A stretch of DNA of 12,566 bases, taken from positions 1 to 12,566 of the forward strand of contig ASNI01000069.1 of the NCBI GenBank assembly GCA_000404785.1. The letters run 5' to 3'. The notes under the pieces were generated by a model. It was not told the origin of the DNA. It worked only from the letters and a program-made list of their open reading frames with translations, and made no database searches. A program made the position numbers and the translations under genes. The DNA comes from Cloacimonetes bacterium SCGC AAA252-N17 (GTDB taxonomy: Bacteria > Cloacimonadota > Cloacimonadia > JGIOTU-2). This document shows positions 1-5,096 of this stretch, one piece after another; within the stretch, counting starts at the first letter, position 1, and each line of letters opens with the position of its first letter.

Positions 1-497
1 TAGATGAAGTAACCCGTATAGCTCAAAAAACAGCGGACAGATGCCGTTCAGTTGGCATGGCATTGACTCCGTGCACCATACCTCAAGCTGGCAAGCCCGG
101 GTTCGAGATCAGCGATGATGAAATGGAAATGGGGATGGGAATCCACGGCGAACCGGGTGTCTGGCGGGGTAAATTAAAGAAAGCTGATGAAATCGCGCAA
201 GAGATGTTCGACCTGATTCTCAAAGATATGCCGCTTGAAATTGACGACACCGCTTCGGTCATGGTAAATAGCCTTGGTGCGACACCAACGGAAGAATTAT
301 ACATTGTATACAGATACATAAAGACCGAACTCGACAAACTGGGTGTCAGGATCGTGATGCCACTAATAGGACACTATGTAACGTCAATGGAAATGGCAGG
401 TATGACATTAACGATCTGCCGGCTTGACGACGAACTTGAGCGACTGCTCAAAGCCCCACGCGAATGCGCTTTCTGGAAAGTTGGCACATATGAATGA
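1..497 (+). CDS. dhaK: DhaK-like dihydroxyacetone kinase subunit, C-terminal part (5' end outside window)
   Basis: This is the C-terminal end of a DhaK (Dak1 domain) protein. The frame is open from the left edge of the window, so the start lies outside, and the methionine at 57 is internal. DhaK binds dihydroxyacetone or a similar short ketose covalently through a histidine, which would lie upstream and is not visible; the DhaL partner phosphorylates the substrate. What is visible is the family's conserved C-terminal pattern: RSVGMALTPCTIP, then EMEMGMGIHGEPG, then a segment ending in CRLDDELERLL that resembles the usual DhaK end. The stop TGA overlaps the start of the following dhaL-like gene by 8 bases, which implies translational coupling. 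GC content resembles dhaL and is higher than in the island downstream. The family assignment is firm. The true substrate (dihydroxyacetone, erythrulose or another ketose) is not determined. Confidence 0.9.
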   Translation, partial: DEVTRIAQKTADRCRSVGMALTPCTIPQAGKPGFEISDDEMEMGMGIHGEPGVWRGKLKKADEIAQEMFDLILKDMPLEIDDTASVMVNSLGATPTEELYIVYRYIKTELDKLGVRIVMPLIGHYVTSMEMAGMTLTICRLDDELERLLKAPRECAFWKVGTYE

Positions 498-1110
498 TGG
501 ACTGACAACCGATATTTTAAAGTCGGCTATCACCATTATGGCAAGCAAAATGGAGAGCTGTGCCGACGAACTGAACACCCTTGATAATCAGATCGGTGAT
601 GGTGATATTGGTATAACTATGGTTACGGGATTCAGGGCAATGATCGAGGTTTCTGCAGATCTACCTGAAGATGTAGGCATGGCACTCATGAAGTGCGCAC
701 AGGCCTTTACAGGAACGCGTGCTTCGTCGTTCGCAACACTGTTTGCCACAGGCATCATGGCAGCAGCAAAGGAAGCAAAAGGGAAAAACGAAGTTCCCTG
801 GCAGCACTTGCCCCAATTGTTGGAACAGAGTATTGAAAAGATGGCACAACGGGGCAGAAGCAAACTTGGCGAAAAAACAGTATTAGATGAACTTGCTGCA
901 ATTCAGAAAGCAATCGTTGGAATTGAGAATCCAAAAGCATTATTGGAAGCTGCAGATTTGGCTTCAGCTCACGCGCTTGACGAATTCAGAGGGCTCCCGT
1001 GTAAACAAGGAAGGGCACGTATATACGGCAACAGGACGGTGGGAATCAATGATCCCGGCATGGTTGTGGTTCGCGAACTTGTAAAGGGTCTTAAAGAAGT
1101 CCATGAATAG
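490..1110 (+). CDS. dhaL: DhaL-like ADP/ATP-binding subunit of dihydroxyacetone kinase
   Basis: This Dak2/DhaL-type all-helical nucleotide-binding subunit has 206 residues, the usual length for the family. I chose the ATG at 490 over an upstream in-frame ATG at 424 for three reasons: it sits about 9 bases after GGAAAG, it gives the typical DhaL N-terminus, and it overlaps the dhaK stop. The Mg-binding aspartates are present in LDNQIGDGD (D32, D37, D39). The C-terminal family pattern is also present (GRSKLGEKT at 122-130, GRARIYGNRTVGINDPG at 174-190). Two departures stand out against the DhaL sequences I know. The histidine normally following the last aspartate (GDxDHG) is isoleucine 40. The glycine-rich GGASG phosphate-binding loop is replaced by FTGTRASS (73-80). 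It could be a diverged kinase for another ketose, or a pair with altered nucleotide use. With ATP-dependent or phosphotransfer partners unseen, the phosphate donor is unknown. Confidence 0.87.
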   Translation: MNDGLTTDILKSAITIMASKMESCADELNTLDNQIGDGDIGITMVTGFRAMIEVSADLPEDVGMALMKCAQAFTGTRASSFATLFATGIMAAAKEAKGKNEVPWQHLPQLLEQSIEKMAQRGRSKLGEKTVLDELAAIQKAIVGIENPKALLEAADLASAHALDEFRGLPCKQGRARIYGNRTVGINDPGMVVVRELVKGLKEVHE

Positions 1111-1235
1111 TATTCGAACTGGAGTTTCACTTGGCGGTTTTACATGATAATTGCGGTAATCCAAGTTCTACAGAAGCAGAAGGAATCACCTCAAAGGATG
1201 TTATTCAAAAACTGCTCGAAAAAGTAAAAAAATAG
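1103..1235 (+). pseudogene. Broken remnant of a third gene of the dha operon
   Basis: An ATG at 1103 overlaps the dhaL stop and reads MNSIRTGVSLGGFT before a TGA at 1145. One frame over, an open reading runs to a TAG at 1233-1235 and ends in GNPSSTEAEG, TSKDVIQKLL and EKVKK. This looks like a genuine soluble-protein C-terminus with an amphipathic helix. Removing one T from the run of four at 1138-1141 would join both pieces into a 43-residue reading. That is too short for the enzymes that normally follow dhaKL, so an internal deletion is also plausible. A sugar-phosphate isomerase would be a natural third gene, but I could not recognise the family. GC content stays near that of dhaL until about 1210 and then drops sharply, so this remnant lies at the edge of the AT-rich island. 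Confidence 0.45.
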
Positions 1236-1381
1236 GAACATTAAGAAAACCCGGCTAATTGCTATATTTTTCATTATAACATTTGAGGGTATATCTTTTT
1301 CGCCATAATGCCCTTGAAATTATTTTGATATTATATTGCAAAGATTATTATCTTACAATTTTTTGCAAGATATTATTTTTA

Positions 1382-1410
1382 TTGACATACAATTATAGAA
1401 GAAATTTAAG
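1382..1410 (+). promoter_or_regulatory. Possible sigma70-type promoter for the island
   Basis: A perfect TTGACA (1382-1387) is followed after 17 bases by TTTAAG (1405-1410), which matches four of six bases of the -10 consensus. It points toward the KTSC-like gene at 1558 and would give a leader of roughly 140 bases. In such AT-rich DNA this match could be chance, so confidence is low. Confidence 0.3.
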
Positions 1411-1483
1411 AAGTAGTATCTAATTCCAAAAAAAAAGGAAATAATAAAAGATATGTTATTAAGCGAAGATATAAGGATATTAT

Positions 1484-1500
1484 ACTGCGAGACTCGCGGT
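1484..1500. other. GC-rich stem-loop in the leader of the island's first gene
   Basis: The core GCGAG-A-CTCGC is a perfect inverted repeat. With one G-T pair it extends to a 7-base-pair stem with a GAC loop (ACTGCGA / TCGCGGT). It is the only GC-rich element in an otherwise very AT-rich gap and lies about 58 bases before the start codon at 1558. No T-run follows, so it is not a typical terminator. It could be an operator, an RNA leader hairpin or part of a recombination site. Confidence 0.3.
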
Positions 1501-1546
1501 TGATTGCGATGTTATGTGTAAAAGTAAGTTAACCATAAACCATAAA

Positions 1547-1550
1547 GGAG
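1547..1550 (+). promoter_or_regulatory. Strong ribosome binding site (AAAGGAG) of the KTSC-like gene
   Basis: AAAGGAG ends 7 bases before the ATG at 1558. It fixes the start and shows that this genome uses ordinary Shine-Dalgarno initiation. Confidence 0.75.
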
Positions 1551-1557
1551 ATTCGTT

Positions 1558-1785
1558 ATGGAAAGATATAAGAACTTGGGGGAAAATTCTGGAGTGTTAT
1601 CATATGAAATTGGAAATGACTCAATAACTGTTCAATTTAGTCCAGATGCAGTTTATCTTTATACATATAGAAGTGCTGGTAGTTTACACATTGAAAAAAT
1701 GAAATTGCTTGCAGTTACAGGGAAAGGATTGAATACTTACATTAATAAATATGTTAAAAAAGGATACGAGGCAAAACTAAGATAA
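1558..1785 (+). CDS. Small KTSC-like domain protein
   Basis: This is a 75-residue protein starting at an ATG with a strong AAAGGAG site. The order of elements matches small KTSC-type domains: an N-terminal segment, a strand of the type ITVQFSPDAVYLYTY (about residues 22-36), then a helix and a basic tail (YVKKGYEAKLR). In that family a residue string of the form 'V.F..G..Y.Y' precedes a short helical region. The function of KTSC domains is not established; they occur alone or fused to nucleic-acid enzymes and in phage or accessory regions. There is no signal peptide or membrane segment. The protein lies 46 bases before the GIY-YIG gene on the same strand and may be the first gene of the island transcript. 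The family call rests on pattern resemblance only and is tentative. Confidence 0.6.
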   Translation: MERYKNLGENSGVLSYEIGNDSITVQFSPDAVYLYTYRSAGSLHIEKMKLLAVTGKGLNTYINKYVKKGYEAKLR

Positions 1786-1831
1786 AAAATAGTGCACATC
1801 TGGTCTAATATTACGTTGAATATACAGGAAA

Positions 1832-2296
1832 ATGACAAACGAAATTGCAGAGCTTAAAATATTTTTTGACAGTTCAAAGACATTTGAAATACAGAACATA
1901 AAGCCACTTACGGGGCTAACAGGATTATATTTTATTTTTAACAATAAGACAAGAATTCAATACCCTTTCAAAACATCTCGATTGCTATACATTGGAATGA
2001 GCGAAAAAAAAACAAACAGCATTGGTAGTCGATTAACAGAACACTTAGAAGGTAAAAGTAAAAACTGGGGACTTATCAACTACAGCAAGGTAGAACGACT
2101 TTATTTTACTTATATAAACTTTGAAATGCTTCGTAAATTCTGGAGTAACAGGATTGAAGACCTTGAAAGTTATTTCATTCTAGACTTCGTTGAAAAATAT
2201 GGTGTGTATCCTATCTGTAACAATAAATCTGGATATAAGATATTAGATAAAAAATTAAAGTCAAACTTTATTATTGATTGGCCATATTTTGAATAA
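1832..2296 (+). CDS. GIY-YIG family nuclease
   Basis: This 154-residue protein consists essentially of one GIY-YIG endonuclease domain. The hallmark elements are visible in order: GLY at 31-33 (the 'GIY' strand), LLYIGMSE with YIG at 53-55, the catalytic-type arginine in IGSRLTEHL (R67), the metal-binding-type glutamate in LESYFIL (E112), and asparagines in PICNNKSG (N130/N131). These residues support an active metal-dependent nuclease that cuts DNA through a tyrosine/arginine mechanism. No separate DNA-binding domain is present, so targeting may come from a partner. The ATG is preceded by ACAGGA with short spacing. The gene ends 25 bases before the start of the next small gene, and the ATPase gene follows that one by overlap. 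This suggests a three-gene unit in which the nuclease could be the effector. The family call is sound; the substrate is unknown. Confidence 0.82.
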   Translation: MTNEIAELKIFFDSSKTFEIQNIKPLTGLTGLYFIFNNKTRIQYPFKTSRLLYIGMSEKKTNSIGSRLTEHLEGKSKNWGLINYSKVERLYFTYINFEMLRKFWSNRIEDLESYFILDFVEKYGVYPICNNKSGYKILDKKLKSNFIIDWPYFE

Positions 2297-2321
2297 AATA
2301 CAAAAAACAGGGGCATTGACT

Positions 2322-2531
2322 ATGAGTGACGAGATTAAAACCGGAAAAGAGGTTATTGACGAATTCTTCGCAGAGATTACGAATATAAAAGGGGTAGATG
2401 AAAAGATTGTTGCGAAGCTGACTTCCTTGTACAATGAAGGTAAACTAACGGATATAAACATCCAAAATGCAATTGGTCAACTACTTCAAGAAGAACTCGA
2501 TACAACCGAGGGAAAAAATGGCAAAGATTAA
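2322..2531 (+). CDS. Small acidic protein of unknown function, coupled to the zinc-hook ATPase
   Basis: This 69-residue protein has no family I recognise. I placed the start at ATG 2322, which has AGGGG about 8 bases upstream, rather than at ATG 2274, which lies inside the nuclease gene and lacks a good site. The sequence is rich in D, E, K and I and appears all-helical: a helix around GKEVIDEFFAEI, a loop, VDEKIVAKLTSLYNEG, then INIQNAIGQLLQEEL. There are no cysteines, signal peptide or membrane segment. Its last 14 bases overlap the start of the ATPase gene, implying translational coupling and a fixed ratio. By analogy with small adaptor or inhibitor subunits of ATPase-nuclease systems, it may regulate the ATPase or bridge it to the GIY-YIG protein. 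That role is inference only. Confidence 0.72.
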   Translation: MSDEIKTGKEVIDEFFAEITNIKGVDEKIVAKLTSLYNEGKLTDINIQNAIGQLLQEELDTTEGKNGKD

Positions 2532-4938
2532 ATCAATCGAAATCAGTGGAATCAGGGGTATCAAAGATTCTGTGCTGTTAAACTTGAATAAAAGATCGCT
2601 TCTTATATTTGGTGAGAATGGATCGGGTAAAAGCTCTCTGACTGATGCTATTGAATGGTATTACTCAGATGGTGTTAAACATTTAATTAGTGAAGAAACT
2701 GACTCAATCAAAGGAAGAGGTTCATTGCGCAATCTATTTATTCCAGAAAGCGAAGATGCATTCGTTAATATTGAGTACTCCAACAACAAATTGAATGCAA
2801 TAAAAACTATTGATAATTCATTAAAGGCAACAATCTCTAATACGACAGATGATTTCATAGACTATATGCTTGCTACTCATTCTGAAAACTTAATACTTCG
2901 CTATAGAGATTTAGTTGAGTTCATTGTAGCTGGAAAGACCGAGAAGCTAAAAAAACTCCAAAACATTATTGGCTTTTCTGCTGTTGCTGATATCCGTGAT
3001 CTTCTTAAAAAGTCTGCTGGGAGAATTGCTCGTAACATCAAATCGGCTAACTATGATAATCAAAAGGATGCCCAACAAACTGTTATTCTCGACAATTTCA
3101 AACAAAATGCACATACTGATGACCAACTTTTTGTGGGGGCAAATCTGTTGATAAAATCATTGCAGATTGGAAAGGATATTAAATCGCATAAAGATATCCA
3201 GGATGTTTTAAAAATAATAGAAACCAAAGAAGATATATCTCTATTAGAGCAAATTAGTTTCTATACGAAGGTTGGAGAAAATTTAACGGAAATTAACGGG
3301 AACGTTGATAGCATACACTCAAACTATACAACTTATCACACAACTTACACAGAACTGAGAAAAGACCCTGAGAATATTCAAAAATTACAACTTCTTACTC
3401 TACTGAAAGAAGGACAAAGTGTTTTGAAAACCGATGTTGTGGCTGATGATTACTGTCCACTCTGCCTACAAGAAAAGAGCAAAATAGAATTGATCAAAGA
3501 AATAAATGAAAGGATTAAAGAATTAGAGGAACTAGAAGAAGAGAAGTACAAGTTAGAAGAGCAGGAACAGAAACTAAAAGATATTTTACGAGTCAACGTT
3601 AATACGATTGATGGACTACTCAAAGAGAAGCTTTTCAAGGAGGTACAGCAATCCAAACTTCTCGAGAATGTTCAGCAAGTTAAAACCTCCTTGAATGTAT
3701 TTTCTGATGAAATTAAAAAGGAATTGATTGCTAAAGATCCAATTCAGGAGCCAAGTAAAATACAAATTAATAAAAATGATATAACTGTACTTGCCAAGCA
3801 AGCAAAAGAAACGGCAAAAACGCTCACAGAAAGTAAGAGATCAGATATGAAATTCCAAATCTATACTAAGCTATTTCACGCAGTTACCGCTTACAATCGA
3901 TATCAAAGCATTAAAAGACAACAAGAAATACTAACAAAACATCAAGAGACATTCCAACTACTTTTTGCCGATTTTATTAAAAGGCAAGAAGATGCTTTAA
4001 ATGTATTTCTTAAAATGTTCTCCGCAAACATTGATGAATATTATACTACTATGAACCCCAATGAGAAAATTGAGAATATCAAGTTATTACCAATCAAGGA
4101 CAAAAACGATGACCTAGTCGGAATAACAATCGAGTATAGCTTTTTTGATGAGACCAAAAATCCACCAATTGCTTATTTGAGTGAAAGCCACATTAACTGT
4201 CTTGGTTTATCTTTCTTTTTAGCTTCTGTTAAAGCATTCAATAAGCACAACGAATTTTTTATCCTTGACGATATTATTTCAAGTTTCGATAGACCACACA
4301 GATCAAGGTTTGCAAAACTTCTAACTGAAAAGTTCGACAACTACCAAATTATGTTACTTACACATGAGCATGGATTCTTTGAATTAGTGGCCAGTGATGT
4401 GAAGAGAAAAGGTTGGCTAATTCAAGATTTTAAGTGGTCAAAAGAGAACGGAGTAGGAATTGAAGAAGGCATAACTGACATCAAGGAACGTATTCTCAAG
4501 AAATTTAAGACCAAAGACAAAGAAGGACTAGGTAATTATATCAGGATTTATACTGAAAAGGTAATGAAAGAAATCGCCTACAACATAGAGGCCCAAGTTG
4601 CTTTTAGATATAATGAAATAAATGAAAAGAGAATGGCTGCTGAACTATTGGATGATGTGCATGGTCGAATTTCAAAGAAGGGAAATGGATTAAAGGATAA
4701 GGCTAACATTCAAAAACTAAGAGGAATGCCAATGTTCATTAGTAATGTCACGTCTCATGACAATGAGTTTACTGAAAGTATTGAGGACTTAGCATCAATA
4801 TGGGAAGATATTGAAAAGACCATTCATATCTTTTACTGCGACGAGTGTAGGAAGTTTATTTCTATCAAATATTTTGACAATGTGGAAAGCAAAATCAGGT
4901 GTGGGTGCGGCAAGTTGACTTACGATTGGAAGAAGTAA
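2518..4938 (+). CDS. Rad50/RloC-like ABC-type ATPase with zinc-hook motif and C-terminal zinc ribbon
   Basis: The protein has 806 residues from the ATG at 2518, which follows GAGGG closely and gives MAKIKSIEISGIRGI, the usual RecF/SMC-type opening. It has Walker A GENGSGKSS (32-40), a coiled coil interrupted by a CPLC zinc-hook motif (C313, C316) in DDYCPLCLQEK, an ABC-type signature region YLSESHINCLG (553-563), Walker B FFILDD (580-585) with D-loop SSFD, and a switch histidine in LTHEHGF. This is the architecture of SMC-like nucleotide-driven clamps such as Rad50 and RloC. Beyond the ATPase head lie about 190 residues: a helical domain with R705-x3-E709 and SHDN (H747), then a zinc-ribbon-like end (CDEC at 774-777, CGC at 795-797). 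Low GC matches the island. It probably works with the overlapping 69-residue protein and the GIY-YIG nuclease in defence; the exact system is not one I can name. Confidence 0.85.
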   Translation: MAKIKSIEISGIRGIKDSVLLNLNKRSLLIFGENGSGKSSLTDAIEWYYSDGVKHLISEETDSIKGRGSLRNLFIPESEDAFVNIEYSNNKLNAIKTIDNSLKATISNTTDDFIDYMLATHSENLILRYRDLVEFIVAGKTEKLKKLQNIIGFSAVADIRDLLKKSAGRIARNIKSANYDNQKDAQQTVILDNFKQNAHTDDQLFVGANLLIKSLQIGKDIKSHKDIQDVLKIIETKEDISLLEQISFYTKVGENLTEINGNVDSIHSNYTTYHTTYTELRKDPENIQKLQLLTLLKEGQSVLKTDVVADDYCPLCLQEKSKIELIKEINERIKELEELEEEKYKLEEQEQKLKDILRVNVNTIDGLLKEKLFKEVQQSKLLENVQQVKTSLNVFSDEIKKELIAKDPIQEPSKIQINKNDITVLAKQAKETAKTLTESKRSDMKFQIYTKLFHAVTAYNRYQSIKRQQEILTKHQETFQLLFADFIKRQEDALNVFLKMFSANIDEYYTTMNPNEKIENIKLLPIKDKNDDLVGITIEYSFFDETKNPPIAYLSESHINCLGLSFFLASVKAFNKHNEFFILDDIISSFDRPHRSRFAKLLTEKFDNYQIMLLTHEHGFFELVASDVKRKGWLIQDFKWSKENGVGIEEGITDIKERILKKFKTKDKEGLGNYIRIYTEKVMKEIAYNIEAQVAFRYNEINEKRMAAELLDDVHGRISKKGNGLKDKANIQKLRGMPMFISNVTSHDNEFTESIEDLASIWEDIEKTIHIFYCDECRKFISIKYFDNVESKIRCGCGKLTYDWKK

Positions 4939-5094
4939 TGGCCATCGCAAATCAAGTATACACATTTGGCATCTATCATACTCGGAAAACAAGCAGGTGA
5001 AAACGAAACACATAAGATATTCGCATTAAAACTCGCAGCAGGTGATTATCGCCTTTATAAGGCTAATAAAGTTCATATCAAAGGAAAGAAGTAA
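4938..5094 (+). pseudogene. Tiny basic protein gene, frame-disrupted, between the ATPase and mod
   Basis: An ATG at 4938 overlaps the ATPase stop (TAATG) and has GGAAGAAG just upstream. It reads MAIANQVYTFG and stops at a TGA at 4998. One frame over, the sequence is open to a TAA at 5092-5094 and reads SIILGKQAGENETH, then FALKLAAGDYRLYKANKVHI, then KGKK. Removing one T from the three at 4965-4967 joins the two into a continuous reading of about 51 residues (NQVYTLASIILGKQAGEN across the join). This makes a +1 insertion the simplest explanation. The product would be small and basic at its C-terminus, with no family I recognise. The second segment also continues the ATPase reading frame after its stop, so a readthrough extension is an alternative. 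The stop lies 2 bases before the mod start. Confidence 0.45.
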
Positions 5095-5096
5095 AT

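Larger units (their letters stand above)
1236..1557. other. AT-rich intergenic gap of about 320 bases at the left edge of the island
   Basis: No gene is supported here. The stretch is markedly AT-rich, with a run of nine or more A around 1428-1437. It holds a short hairpin AAGAT-TATT-ATCTT (1341-1354) flanked by two near copies of TTGCAAGAT (1336-1345 and 1363-1371), a TTGACA box at 1382, and a GC-rich stem-loop at 1484-1500. The last two are listed separately. No transposase ends or target duplications were recognised. Confidence 0.6.

Noticed and set aside
424..489. Longer N-terminal extension of dhaL from the ATG at 424
   Set aside because: It would lie wholly inside dhaK in another frame, lacks a fitting ribosome site, and adds residues absent from known DhaL proteins; ATG 490 is better.
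1103..1235. Identifying the dha-operon remnant as RpiB or triosephosphate isomerase
   Set aside because: The surviving residues do not match the N- or C-terminal signatures of either family that I can recall; only operon position suggests it.
1274..1281. TTATAACA at the left gap, identical to the left arm of the repeat at 9668, as paired island-end repeats
   Set aside because: An octamer this AT-rich is expected about once or twice in 12.5 kb by chance, and the flanking bases differ.
2467..2517. Upstream ATG start for the zinc-hook ATPase
   Set aside because: The added 17 residues do not resemble the usual SMC/RecF opening; MAKIKSIEISGIRG at 2518 does, and it has GAGGG before it.
2518..4938. 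Naming the ATPase RloC outright
   Set aside because: The zinc hook fits, but the C-terminal zinc ribbon and the spacing of the R, E and H residues differ from what I know of RloC.
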